DNA of 64,000 bases from Apibacter raozihei. Lineage in GTDB: Bacteria; Bacteroidota; Bacteroidia; Flavobacteriales; Weeksellaceae. A program made the position numbers and the translations under genes. Positions 45,587 through 54,632 of the stretch are shown piece after piece. Location of the stretch: positions 2,213,716 through 2,277,715 of the forward strand of contig NZ_CP034930.1 in the NCBI RefSeq assembly GCF_004014855.1, read 5' to 3'. Numbering within the stretch: position 1 is the stretch's first letter; every line of letters begins with the position of its first letter. A model generated the notes under the pieces. That model saw nothing but the letters and a program-made list of their open reading frames with translations, ran no database searches and was not told the DNA's origin.

Positions 45587-46714
45587 TTAATAAGTATTAA
45601 AACGGATAGGGATTTTATAATGAGTTTGGACAGCTTTGCCATTATCTGTATCGGGTTTCCATTTTTTTATTAGCTTTAAAACTCTTATTACTTCTTCTCC
45701 ACACCCATCTCCAATATCCCTAATTATCTTAATATTAGAAATAGTTCCGTCCTTCTCAACTACAAACTTGACAAGGACTGTACCCTTAGTTTTTTTTTCA
45801 ATAGCTTTTATAGGATAATTTAAATTCATTTTTATAAAATTTTGAAAAGCCTTGGTGCCTTCTAAATTTGCAACTCCCGTAAAAACTTTGTTTTTATCAT
45901 GAATATTAACCATGGGTATTGAACTAGGGATATCTTTGATATTTGTAAATTTACCATCTAACAAAGAAATGATTCCTGTCTCATCATCTAAAGAGGCGTA
46001 AGCAGTATCATTATTTTCATTATAAAATATTAGATCGTATTTTGCAGGAACAAACACTTTCCCATCTTTACTGATCAGTCCGTACTTTCCTCCATTTATA
46101 AAACGGTATAGATTTTTATTAAAACTATATATATTATCAAATTGAGGATTAATAGAAATAGAACCATTTTCTTTTATTACTCCAAATTTGTTGTTTACAA
46201 CTATTAGGTAAGAAGTATCATCTAATAATTGAATATTATCATATTTCGCTGAAGCAACAATTTCTCCATTGAGATTTAACAATCCATAAAAATTGTCTTT
46301 TTTGGTAATAGCTAATCCATAAGAAGGATTGTAAATTTTATCCAAAAAAGGAGATAAAACCTCCTTTCCATATTTATCTATTAAACCGTATTTTCCTTTT
46401 TTAACTACAATAAAAAGAGGACCATTAAAATGTTTAATTTCTTCATATGAAAGAAATGTTTTTTGTTTAGCGGGGAGAACGATAAAGCACCATTTAAATT
46501 TCTTTTTTGCTAAAGCAACCTGTTCATCAGCAAAATATTTAATATAATCATACGTAGGAGAAATTATTATTTTATCTTTATGAGTAATAAGTCCGTATTT
46601 TCCTTTTTTAGAATTATAATTGATTATAACATCATACTTATCAAAAGTCTTCTTTTGACCATAAGTTATACAGGAAAGCAATAAGGTAAGAAAAAAAGAG
46701 TATACTGGTCTCAT
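45587..46714 (-). CDS. Secreted WG-repeat protein with C-terminal TonB-like domain
   Basis: From ATG 46714 (MRPVYSFFLTLLLSCITYGQ, a signal peptide; a longer upstream start at 46798 would bury it) the product has 375 residues. It has WG-type repeats about every 40-50 residues (GKYGLI, NFYGLL, NKFGVI, GKYGLI) and ends in a TonB C-terminal domain (GTVLVKFVVEKDGTISNIKI...KKWKP). Such proteins are frequent in Bacteroidota; the TonB-C domain is probably a binding module rather than an energy transducer, as there is no N-terminal membrane anchor plus Pro-rich spacer. Confidence 0.75.
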   Translation of the reverse strand: MRPVYSFFLTLLLSCITYGQKKTFDKYDVIINYNSKKGKYGLITHKDKIIISPTYDYIKYFADEQVALAKKKFKWCFIVLPAKQKTFLSYEEIKHFNGPLFIVVKKGKYGLIDKYGKEVLSPFLDKIYNPSYGLAITKKDNFYGLLNLNGEIVASAKYDNIQLLDDTSYLIVVNNKFGVIKENGSISINPQFDNIYSFNKNLYRFINGGKYGLISKDGKVFVPAKYDLIFYNENNDTAYASLDDETGIISLLDGKFTNIKDIPSSIPMVNIHDKNKVFTGVANLEGTKAFQNFIKMNLNYPIKAIEKKTKGTVLVKFVVEKDGTISNIKIIRDIGDGCGEEVIRVLKLIKKWKPDTDNGKAVQTHYKIPIRFNTY

Positions 46715-46830
46715 AAGTAAATTTAATTTATTAGTAAAAATATAAATATAAATCGTTTTATACATTAGTACGCTCTTATAATCTACACATTTATACATAA
46801 AAAAGAAAAATGTAATTTTACAATCTCTAA

Positions 46831-47625
46831 ATGAATAGTAAAATGGATGTACGAACAGTAAACGTTAGCAGGTATGTAACACCTTTAAGAGAGGGAGGCT
46901 CGTTGCCTGCTTTGGCAGAAGCAGATGATGGTTTTAAATATGTTATAAAATTCAGAGGAGCAGGACATGGCAGCAAAGCCTTAATTGCAGAGCTAATTGG
47001 TGGAGAAATTGCCCGGTATTTGGGTTTACGTGTTCCCGAAATTGTTTTTGCCAATCTGGATGAAGCTTTTGGAAGAACAGAGGCAGATGAGGAAATACAA
47101 GATTTACTAAAAGCAAGTCGTGGATTAAATCTGGGTTTACATTTCTTATCCGGTGCTCTTACTTATGATCCGGCAGCATTTAAAGTTGACGAGAAACTTG
47201 CTTCTGAAATAGTTTGGTTGGATGCTTTTTTAACTAATATAGATAGAACGGTCAAAAATACGAATATGCTGATGTGGCATAAAGAATTATGGCTAATTGA
47301 TCAAGGAGCAGGTCTATACTTTCATCATTCCTGGATTAACTGGGAAAAACATGCAATAACTTCATTTCCTCAAATTAAAGATCATGTATTACTTCCTTAT
47401 GCAAGTTGTTTGGAAACAGTAAACGAAAAGTACAAAAAAGCTCTTAGTGAAAATGTTTTTACAGAAATACTCTCCCTTTTACCTGATTCCTGGCTGGATT
47501 GGGATGATGAAATTGAGACAAAAGAAGACATAAGAAATACGTATTTACAATTTCTTACAAGTAGATTATCTAATTCAGAAGTATTTATAAATGAAGCAAA
47601 AAAATCAAGAAATGCACTTATATGA
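46831..47625 (+). CDS. HipA-like kinase-fold protein
   Basis: The 264-residue product resembles the compact HipA-like family: YVIKFRGAGHGSKALIAELI (ATP-binding strand with Lys), LGLRVPEIVFANLDEA, WLDAFLTNIDRTVKNTNML (catalytic Asp and Asn) and LWLIDQGAGLYFHH (metal-binding DQG in place of DFG). It lacks the HipA N-terminal domain and has no HipB partner. Its 3' end overlaps the DUF3037 gene by 35 bp, a pairing I know from other genomes. Role unknown; a phage-defence or persistence function is possible but not shown. Confidence 0.75.
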   Translation: MNSKMDVRTVNVSRYVTPLREGGSLPALAEADDGFKYVIKFRGAGHGSKALIAELIGGEIARYLGLRVPEIVFANLDEAFGRTEADEEIQDLLKASRGLNLGLHFLSGALTYDPAAFKVDEKLASEIVWLDAFLTNIDRTVKNTNMLMWHKELWLIDQGAGLYFHHSWINWEKHAITSFPQIKDHVLLPYASCLETVNEKYKKALSENVFTEILSLLPDSWLDWDDEIETKEDIRNTYLQFLTSRLSNSEVFINEAKKSRNALI

Positions 47626-47992
47626 ATATGCGACCATACGTTTTTTACCTTTAGTAGAACGTGAAGAATTTATAAATATTGGTGTAATTTTATTTTCCAA
47701 GCAAACAGGGTATATCAGAATTAAATATCAGGTAAACGAAGAAAGAATAAAGAATTTTTCAACTATAGAAAATTTAGACTTAAGCAAAATTTATTCTATG
47801 TTGCATGCATTCGAACTAATTAGTCAAGGAAATAGAAAAGGAGGAAAAATTGCTCAGTTATCAGTCCCTGAAAGATTCAGATGGCTAACTTCTGTAAGAA
47901 GTACAACAATTCAAACTTCTAGGCCACATCCCGGATTTTCTGAGAATCTGGAAAAAACTCTTGATGTTTTATTTTCAGAATTAGTTTTATAA
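47591..47992 (+). CDS. DUF3037 protein, partner of the HipA-like kinase
   Basis: The 133-residue product has the DUF3037 start (YEYATIRFLPLVEREEFINI then GVILFSKQTGYIRIKY) and end (RFRWLTSVRSTTIQTSRPHP). Start at ATG 47591 overlaps the kinase gene; ATG 47612 is an alternative closer to its end. The overlap implies coupled expression. Function unknown. Confidence 0.78.
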   Translation: MKQKNQEMHLYEYATIRFLPLVEREEFINIGVILFSKQTGYIRIKYQVNEERIKNFSTIENLDLSKIYSMLHAFELISQGNRKGGKIAQLSVPERFRWLTSVRSTTIQTSRPHPGFSENLEKTLDVLFSELVL

Positions 47993-47997
47993 AAAAA

Positions 47998-48028
47998 TTA
48001 AGTCTTATATTTTAATTATAAGACTTAA
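47998..48028 (+). terminator. Terminator of the HipA-like/DUF3037 unit
   Basis: Perfect 12-bp stem (TTAAGTCTTATA and complement, 7-base loop), 6 bp after the DUF3037 stop, though the following T run is weak. Confidence 0.65.
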
Positions 48029-48185
48029 CTTTTCAGGACAACCCTAAGAGTTGACCTTAAACAACAATTTACTCTCGTATTCAAATATAGTCATATTATT
48101 TATAAATTTTAATAATAATTTAAGTAAATGCTCAATTAAACTATAAATAGTAAAGACACTTTTTGTTACAAATTATTTATAAAAA

Positions 48186-48212
48186 AGGCCTTGTTTAAAA
48201 TAAACAAGACCT
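48186..48212 (-). terminator. Orphan terminator-like hairpin
   Basis: A 12-bp stem with one mismatch (AGGCCTTGTTTA / TAAACAAGACCT, 3-base loop); on the minus strand it is followed by TTTTTT, with no annotated gene to end in either direction. Confidence 0.45.
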
Positions 48213-48718
48213 AAGGTTTTTAAAGGTTTAAACAGTTATTATTGGAAATAACATAATAATCTAATTTATTTAAATAAGATTACCATAAAGCAAAAATAAT
48301 AATTTAATTTAAAATAAAAAGAATAATATGATAAAATTTTATTTTTTCTAAATGTAAAGATATAAATTTCAATTATTAATTTGATATTGATATATAATTT
48401 GGGTAAATTAAATAATTGTCTATAATATTTTAAATTAAAATATATATTTATAAAACTGATTTTAATTAAAGGAAAATAATAAATTTATTTATTTATTATG
48501 ATTTATAATAGGTAATTAATTCATAAATAAATGGAAATCAATATAGTAAATTACAATGAAATTTTTTAATAAGAATATGTTTTTATAATTTTAATTTCAA
48601 AATTTATTAAGTAATGCAGTCTTAATTGAAGTAATGGTATTGAATGCTTTGAACCTTTTAAGTTTATTAAAAATATTTATCATAGTTGATTAAAATGTAA
48701 ATCATTTAACTTTTTATG

Positions 48719-48726
48719 TATTTTTG
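48719..48726 (+). promoter_or_regulatory. Putative -7 box TATTTTTG
   Basis: Matches TAnnTTTG, 20 bp before ATG 48747. Confidence 0.55.
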
Positions 48727-48746
48727 TATAAAGAAACTTATTTTTT

Positions 48747-50255
48747 ATGAAAAATATAATTTTTGTTTTAATATGTCTGATGCAAATTCATCTTTTTGCA
48801 CAGGAAAAGAAAGTATATGTAAGAGGTGGTCAGAAAATAGATGTAAGTTTAATTGATGAAAATGTTGGAGACAGCATTCGTATTAATAAAATTTTCCAAT
48901 TTAAAAATGACACGAAAAGTACTTTTATCAAAATTTTAAATTTAGAAGGTAAAACGTATGCACAAGGAATAAGTGAATATGTAATTCTGGATTTTAACAG
49001 TAAAAAAGGAGGGGATCTTCATCGAAAGGTTGAGAACCTGACTAATATAAAAATTGAAAATGGTAAATTTTCATCAGATCAGCTTAAAAAACTTTCCTTT
49101 GTATATCTAAAAGAAAAAGAGGTTAATTATGGAAAATCTAAACCTCCTATTAAAATAATGATGTGTTCTACAGGTAAAAACAATGTAACCACATGTAGAA
49201 TTAATGATGATGATGTGGATATAACTCCGGAGGAGTTTGCCGGGAAATATCCACAGACAGCTTTTATTCGTTTAGGGTATGATGACTTAAAAGATAAAAA
49301 ACCGAAAGAATTGAGTTTAATGAGAAAGGAAATTTTAGCTAGGTATGGATATCGTTTTTCAGAAGAATCGGATGCTAAATATTTTTTTAGTCAGAACTGG
49401 TATGAACCTATAGTGGATAATAAGCTTATAGAGCTTAATGATTTAGAAAAAGATAACATGAGTATGATTTCTCTTTTTGAGGGGAATTTTCAGTATAAAA
49501 ATCTGAATAAAAGTTCTTATGGGCATATTTTTCCTATTGAGACTTCCAGCCAGACATTGTACGATGCAAGCTCACTGAAAAGTGTTAAATATATGAAACA
49601 AGATTCAGTAGTAGGAAGTAAATGTACTTTTACCGAATACAATAAAAAAGGGATTGCAATAGCCAAACAGAACTGTATGATTAATGAATATCAGTATGTC
49701 AATTATTTTAAAAACGAAATGGTTGTGCAGAATATAGATCAGTTAAATGATACCTTTTTTTATTATCAGGAAAACGGCCTGCCATATAAAACGGTAAAGC
49801 TTGATTATAAGGTTGGTACAACTGAAGAATGCCTTTATACGTATGATTCTGAAGATAATGTGATTAAAAAAGAAGTTTATCAAAACAATGATTACAATAG
49901 CACGGTATATTATGATTATGATTCAGAAGGGAACTTAGTAAAAGAATATTTTAAGGATGAAAAAGGTAATGAGCAGATGCCGATTGAATATTTTTATGAT
50001 TCAGATAATGTCAACATCGGTTTTTTACGTAATAATGATATAGAATGTGAATATTCCTTTAATGATCAAAAAGATATTATTACTGAAACTCAATGTTTTA
50101 AAAAGGTTAACGGAGAAAAGTTATTAAGAAGTAAAACAATAAGGAATGTATTGGAAACTTTACGCGGTAAACAAAGAAAAGTTATTTCTTTCAAGCTTTC
50201 AGAGGTAGAAAATAATAGATATGGTTATTCTGTGACTGAAATAAAATATTACTAA
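48747..50255 (+). CDS. Secreted YARHG-domain protein
   Basis: The 502-residue product has a signal peptide ending LFAQ and a YARHG domain around residues 190-235 (LMRKEILARYGYRFSEESDA then NWYEP), a module of bacterial extracellular proteins of unknown role. The C-terminal half has YxYDSExN-like repeats (LYTYDSEDNVIKKEVY; YYDYDSEGNLVKEYF), resembling RHS/YD-type or MORN-like tandem units. No catalytic motif was seen. Own promoter and terminator. Confidence 0.72.
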   Translation: MKNIIFVLICLMQIHLFAQEKKVYVRGGQKIDVSLIDENVGDSIRINKIFQFKNDTKSTFIKILNLEGKTYAQGISEYVILDFNSKKGGDLHRKVENLTNIKIENGKFSSDQLKKLSFVYLKEKEVNYGKSKPPIKIMMCSTGKNNVTTCRINDDDVDITPEEFAGKYPQTAFIRLGYDDLKDKKPKELSLMRKEILARYGYRFSEESDAKYFFSQNWYEPIVDNKLIELNDLEKDNMSMISLFEGNFQYKNLNKSSYGHIFPIETSSQTLYDASSLKSVKYMKQDSVVGSKCTFTEYNKKGIAIAKQNCMINEYQYVNYFKNEMVVQNIDQLNDTFFYYQENGLPYKTVKLDYKVGTTEECLYTYDSEDNVIKKEVYQNNDYNSTVYYDYDSEGNLVKEYFKDEKGNEQMPIEYFYDSDNVNIGFLRNNDIECEYSFNDQKDIITETQCFKKVNGEKLLRSKTIRNVLETLRGKQRKVISFKLSEVENNRYGYSVTEIKYY

Positions 50256-50290
50256 ATATAAGGTATATAGAATATCTGTTAAAATGAAAT

Positions 50291-50324
50291 AAAAGCAGGA
50301 TTACTTAATGTAATCCTGCTTTTT
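50291..50324. terminator. Bidirectional terminator
   Basis: Perfect 14-bp stem (AAAAGCAGGATTAC and complement) with a 6-base-or-less loop and A/T flanks, between convergent genes ending at 50255 (+) and 50327 (-). Confidence 0.85.
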
Positions 50325-50326
50325 GT

Positions 50327-51163
50327 TTAGCGTACCTGGCTAATAGTAAAAAAGGTACTTGTAGATGAATTTTTTAGTAAGTTAATGGTTACAGTGGATT
50401 GTAGTGCAAAGAAAATTTTATCTCCCTGTTCAAGCCTGACTAATGTTTTTGTTTGTCTGGTAGGAGGAGAAACATCCACATTTAAAGTTAACAAACTTAT
50501 ATTTATGCTTTGATATGTATTTTCTGCTAAAAGAGTAAGAACGTTATTTTTATCAATTTTAAAAATTCCTACCCCTATGCTTTGCGCACTTAATAGTGTA
50601 TTTAATTCGTATTGTACATAAATATCATAAATACCATCCATAGGAGCAGTAAAACAATAACTTTCGGAATCTGGAGAATTGGTGCTGTTATAGTCGTTAT
50701 TATTATCCAGGTCGACAAAGTCAAAAGCTATTTTTTTCCAGTTTGGAAATAGGTTTAATGATCCAGATAAAATGGCTGTTTTTGTATTTCCTCTTCCTCT
50801 TACGTAGCTCAGACCCTTTTCCGAATTAATTTTAGCATCAATCAGATTATTTATATGATTAGTTATATCAACACTTTTTTTTACAATATTAATTATTGTA
50901 CTGTCACTCTGTCTCAATACTTTATAGCTATATTGAGCACTGACGAGGCCATTTTCACCCATAACCATTATTTTGGTATACGTAGGTTCGGAGCTTTTAA
51001 ATCTGGAATTTTCAGATGTGGGGGATGAATAATCCCTTATACGGATTCTTCCGTTAATATCCAGCATAACACCAGGAGTGATAGAGTCTGTGTTAATTCC
51101 TACCTGGCAGTACAGAATAGTTGTAAACACCAAAAAGGTGCTTACGAATAAAGTTTTTTTCAT
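50327..51163 (-). CDS. Secreted protein of the VGIGT/VGINT type
   Basis: The 278-residue product has a signal peptide (FVSTFLVFTTILYC) followed by QVGINTDSITPGVMLDINGR, the same kind of N-terminal module as the protein at 17247-18311. A linker helix (VKKSVDITNHINNLIDAKIN) leads to a C1q/TNF-like beta-rich C-terminal part (CFTAPMDGIYDIYVQYELNT; VRLEQGDKIFFALQS), suggesting a trimeric surface fibre tip. Role in adhesion is inferred. Confidence 0.68.
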   Translation of the reverse strand: MKKTLFVSTFLVFTTILYCQVGINTDSITPGVMLDINGRIRIRDYSSPTSENSRFKSSEPTYTKIMVMGENGLVSAQYSYKVLRQSDSTIINIVKKSVDITNHINNLIDAKINSEKGLSYVRGRGNTKTAILSGSLNLFPNWKKIAFDFVDLDNNNDYNSTNSPDSESYCFTAPMDGIYDIYVQYELNTLLSAQSIGVGIFKIDKNNVLTLLAENTYQSINISLLTLNVDVSPPTRQTKTLVRLEQGDKIFFALQSTVTINLLKNSSTSTFFTISQVR

Positions 51164-51355
51164 GTTAATTTATTTTACTAATTGAATGCTTAAATATATT
51201 AATTTTTTATTATAATATAAAGTAAAAATATTTTATTACTGATATAAAAATATCTTATAATAAATAGTTAAGAGATAATTAAAAAAAATAAAAATAAGTT
51301 TTTTCAGCTATAAATAAAAAATTTATTATCTAACTATTATCATCAAAAGCTTAAA

Positions 51356-52319
51356 ATGTGTCGGTTGGTATTAAATATTTTACAAGCAATACTTCTTGGT
51401 ATCCAATGTATGATTTGGAGATTAATGAAACCAATAAGCCAATAAATTTGGTTTATAAAGCAGTAGTTGCTCAAAAAACCGGAATTGAATGGGATAATGT
51501 TAAACTTACTTTTTCAAGTGGGAATCCTGATTTATACAATCAAGCACCAGTTCTTAAAGCCTGGATACTAAAATATGTAGACAGTGAATATTTAAAATCT
51601 TTACAAAGGGCTTTTAAAGATCAGGTTATGAAGTAAAAACAATTCAATCTATAATAGGTGAGACGAATTTAAAAAACGAAGAATACAATATAAATACAAG
51701 TATAAATGAAAACCAATTAAATATCTCTTTTGATGCCGATATCCCATATACTATAGCGTCTAATGGGAAACCATATAACATTTGTTTGGCGGAAAACTCA
51801 ATGCCTGCTACATACAAATACTATGCAGTTCCAAAATTAGATTCAGAAGTATATTTAATGGCAGAAGTCAGTCAGCATTCCAACTATTACTTTTTAAAAG
51901 GAGAAGCTAATATTACGATTAATGGAGATTATGTTGGGAAAACTATTATTGATCCCAATCAGATTTCAGATGTATTGCATCTGAGCATTGGGAAAGATAA
52001 AAGAGTCAATGTTAAAAGAGAAAAGGTTAAAGAATTAACATCAACCAAACTATTTTCCTCGTATAATGAGAGTGTATTTACTTATGATATTTCAGTTCGT
52101 AACAATAAAAATACTGAAATAGCAGTACAACTAAAAGATCAATATCCACTAAGTAGTTCTAATGATATTACTATTGATTTGTTAAAAACAGATCATGCTA
52201 ATGACAATAAAGAATTGGGGGTACTGACATGGATACTTAATCTGAAACCCAATGAAACTAAAAAAGTAAGAGTTAGTTATAAAATAAAATATCACAAAGA
52301 TAAAGTGTTAAACTTGTAA
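51356..52319 (+). pseudogene. Truncated and frameshifted DUF4139-domain gene (MuiA-like)
   Basis: Two frames encode consecutive parts of a DUF4139 domain: 51358-51636 (YFTSNTSWYPMYDLEINETN, the typical entry segment) and, after a shift near 51615-51636, a frame open to 52319 (AENSMPATYKYYAVPKLDSE; TWILNLKPNETKKVRVSYKI). The N-terminal DUF4140 and coiled-coil part of such proteins is absent: stop codons precede 51356. Both a 5' deletion and a frameshift show loss of function. In intact relatives the product is a secreted or envelope protein. Confidence 0.8.
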
Positions 52320-52838
52320 GTAAAATTTAAAAAGTCAATAAATAATTAAATTTATTGACTTTATTTATGAGAAATAATAAGTTAGTTTTAATAATTAATA
52401 TTCTTTATTATTTTTTAATGTTAACTTATTATTTGAACGTATTCGATTTAAATAAGTCTTTTTAAATTAAACTTACCAAAATGCAATTTAATTCATAATT
52501 AATATTTTCTAGTCTAAGGTTAAACTTAATTAATATTAAGCTTATCTAATAAATTAAGAAAATATTAACACTGCTAAATTACACAAATTAATGATATAAT
52601 AAAAAAAAAATATAGAAATCTTTTAAAATTTAATTTTTATTTGTCTATATAATTACGTATACTGGAAAAGATACAATTTTTTATTAACTAATATATATTG
52701 TATAAAAAAATATATAACTACAATATTTATAATATAAACAGGATTTTAAATGTTTTTAAATTAAAGTAAAATTAAGTTAATGTTTATGATGTATGTAACG
52801 AAGTCGTCTTTTTTCTATTTTTTTTAATAGTTTATTAA
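52320..52838. other. Intergenic region, 519 bp
   Basis: Contains the terminator at 52331-52362; the rest is A+T-rich without a convincing ORF, RNA gene or repeat. Confidence 0.5.
52331..52362 (+). terminator. Terminator after the DUF4139 remnant
   Basis: A perfect 12-bp stem (AAAGTCAATAAA and complement) with an 8-base loop, 12 bp after the stop. Confidence 0.65.
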
Positions 52839-53573
52839 CTATCTAATACAAGTCTTCTCTAATATGTTTATAAACTCAGAATCTAAAAATTTTTGCTTGC
52901 TTTTTTTATACTCATCGTAAAATTTAAGAGATTGAGTACAATCTTCTTTTATATAATACGCCATAGTTAATTTGCTTAAGGTAAAAGAATTGTTAGGATT
53001 TATCTGGTAAGAACGATTGAGGTAGTCCAGAGCGGAATCTACGTAAAGAAATGAATTCTCCCTTTGTTTCTGACTAAGTGGAAAATCGGAAATAAGAAAA
53101 TACTGATGAATTAAACAGTCTGCATAGTTAGCCAATAAATCCGGATGTTCAGAATTAATATGTAAACCTGCCAGAAACTCATTTTTAGCTTTTTCAATAT
53201 TTTTAACCTTCAAAAAAACTGCACCATAACCCAGATATATATTTGAATTGAGAGAATCTAATAGGTAGCCTTGATTAAATCTGTACATGGCAGTTTTTAA
53301 ATCATCTTTAGATAACTGTTCAAAACCGAGTTGTATATAATAATCAGAAGCTAAGTTACGGTTCCCTTTAAAAGCATCAATTTCCATAACCTCTTTGATA
53401 AATTCCCAATCAATATTTTTTTGGTCGTTATTCTTTTTAATATTACCATATTTGGGAAGTAAACGTACATCCGTTTTCGCAATTTCGTCCCAATCGTCCA
53501 AAGATACTACTTGCCCTTTAGTTAACAACGATGCAAATAAAAAGACAAAGAATAGATAAAAAAAATTGGGCAT
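52839..53573 (-). CDS. Secreted TPR-repeat protein
   Basis: The 244-residue product has a signal peptide (FFYLFFVFLFASLLTKGQ) and TPR-like helix pairs: YYIQLGFEQLSKDDLKTAMY, NIYLGYGAVFLKVKNIEKAK, DLLANYADCLIHQYF and FTLSKLTMAYYIKEDCTQSL. It probably acts as a periplasmic scaffold; partners unknown. Located 58 bp downstream of thyA on the same strand, so cotranscription is possible. Confidence 0.7.
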   Translation of the reverse strand: MPNFFYLFFVFLFASLLTKGQVVSLDDWDEIAKTDVRLLPKYGNIKKNNDQKNIDWEFIKEVMEIDAFKGNRNLASDYYIQLGFEQLSKDDLKTAMYRFNQGYLLDSLNSNIYLGYGAVFLKVKNIEKAKNEFLAGLHINSEHPDLLANYADCLIHQYFLISDFPLSQKQRENSFLYVDSALDYLNRSYQINPNNSFTLSKLTMAYYIKEDCTQSLKFYDEYKKSKQKFLDSEFINILEKTCIR

Positions 53574-53631
53574 AGTATGAAATTATAAGGTTTTTTAATT
53601 AATCATTACAAAGTTCTCAAAGTTACTTAAG

Positions 53632-54426
53632 TTATACAGCAACCTCTCCTTTAATGTGCGGATGAGGATCATACCCTTCAATTGAAAAATCTTCATAGCT
53701 AAACTTGAATATATTTGTAATTTCCGGATTAATTTTTAAAACAGGTAATGTTTTAGGCTCTCGGGTTAACTGTAATTTTACCTGTTCTATATGATTTTTA
53801 TATATATGCACATCTCCAAAAGTGTGTATAAATTCTCCAGGTTTCAGATTACATACCTGTGCGACCATATGTAAAAGCAAAGCATAGGAAGCGATATTGA
53901 ATGGTACACCCAGAAAAACATCGGCACTTCTTTGATATAGTTGTAAAGACAATTTACCGTCGGCTACATAAAACTGAAATAAAGCATGACACGGAGCCAA
54001 TGCCATTGAGGGTATATCTGCTACGTTCCAGGCAGAAACAATAATTCTTCTGGAATCAGGATTGGTATTGATCTGATTTATAATTTCTGATATTTGATCA
54101 ATATGAGCTCCTCCTGGAGTGCCCCAGCTTCTCCATTGGTGACCATATACCGGTCCCAAATCACCATTTGAATCGGCCCATTCATCCCATATTTTAACTT
54201 TATGTTCGTTTAAATAAGCAATATTTGTATCCCCTTTTAAAAACCAGAGTAATTCGTATATTATGGAGCGAAGATGTAATTTTTTAGTGGTTACTAAGGG
54301 GAAGCCATCCTGTAGGTCAAATCTCATTTGATAACCAAAGGTACTAATAGTACCTGTTCCGGTGCGATCTTCTTTATCAGTGCCATTTTGCAGGATATAA
54401 TTTAATAAATTTTGATAAGCTTTCAT
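53632..54426 (-). CDS. thyA: Thymidylate synthase ThyA
   Basis: From ATG 54426 the product has 264 residues, the standard length, with catalytic C146 in [36 protein letters not shown] and [20 protein letters not shown]. It makes dTMP from dUMP with methylene-tetrahydrofolate. An upstream ATG (54450) adds eight residues but lies in the -7 box, so it is rejected. No folA gene follows; a TPR protein does. Confidence 0.95.
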   Translation of the reverse strand: MKAYQNLLNYILQNGTDKEDRTGTGTISTFGYQMRFDLQDGFPLVTTKKLHLRSIIYELLWFLKGDTNIAYLNEHKVKIWDEWADSNGDLGPVYGHQWRSWGTPGGAHIDQISEIINQINTNPDSRRIIVSAWNVADIPSMALAPCHALFQFYVADGKLSLQLYQRSADVFLGVPFNIASYALLLHMVAQVCNLKPGEFIHTFGDVHIYKNHIEQVKLQLTREPKTLPVLKINPEITNIFKFSYEDFSIEGYDPHPHIKGEVAV

Positions 54427-54447
54427 ACGATTATTTCTTCGACAATG

Positions 54448-54455
54448 CAAAGTTA
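54448..54455 (-). promoter_or_regulatory. Putative -7 box TAACTTTG for thyA
   Basis: Plus-strand CAAAGTTA is the complement of TAACTTTG, 21 bp upstream of ATG 54426. It fixes the start downstream of 54450. Confidence 0.6.
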
Positions 54456-54560
54456 TAGTATTTTGTTTGAAAATATAATTCTCTTGATGAATATATTTGT
54501 TTATAAGAGATATGTATTTTTAAATAATCTGAATACTGGATTATTTTAATTATAAAATAA

Positions 54561-54587
54561 AACCGGTAAATGAAATATTTACCGGTT
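54561..54587 (-). terminator. Terminator of rpoN
   Basis: Perfect 11-bp stem (AACCGGTAAAT and complement, 5-base loop) with T-rich sequence after it on the minus strand, 45 bp past the rpoN stop. Confidence 0.8.
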
Positions 54588-54632
54588 ACTATCTTTTGGA
54601 AATAAAGCAAAATATAAATTTGCAAAAAAGAC

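Larger units (their letters stand above)
47993..48746. other. Intergenic region, 754 bp
   Basis: A+T-rich throughout. It holds the terminator at 47998-48028, a second hairpin at 48186-48212 and a -7 box at 48719-48726. I see no convincing protein or RNA gene; the second hairpin could end an unrecognised minus-strand transcript. Confidence 0.5.

Noticed and set aside
46831-47992. Classical HipAB toxin-antitoxin module
   Set aside because: There is no HTH HipB-like partner and the HipA N-terminal domain is missing; the partner is DUF3037.
54431-54625. Minus-strand 64-codon frame between rpoN and thyA
   Set aside because: It spans the rpoN terminator and the thyA promoter and has no recognisable content.
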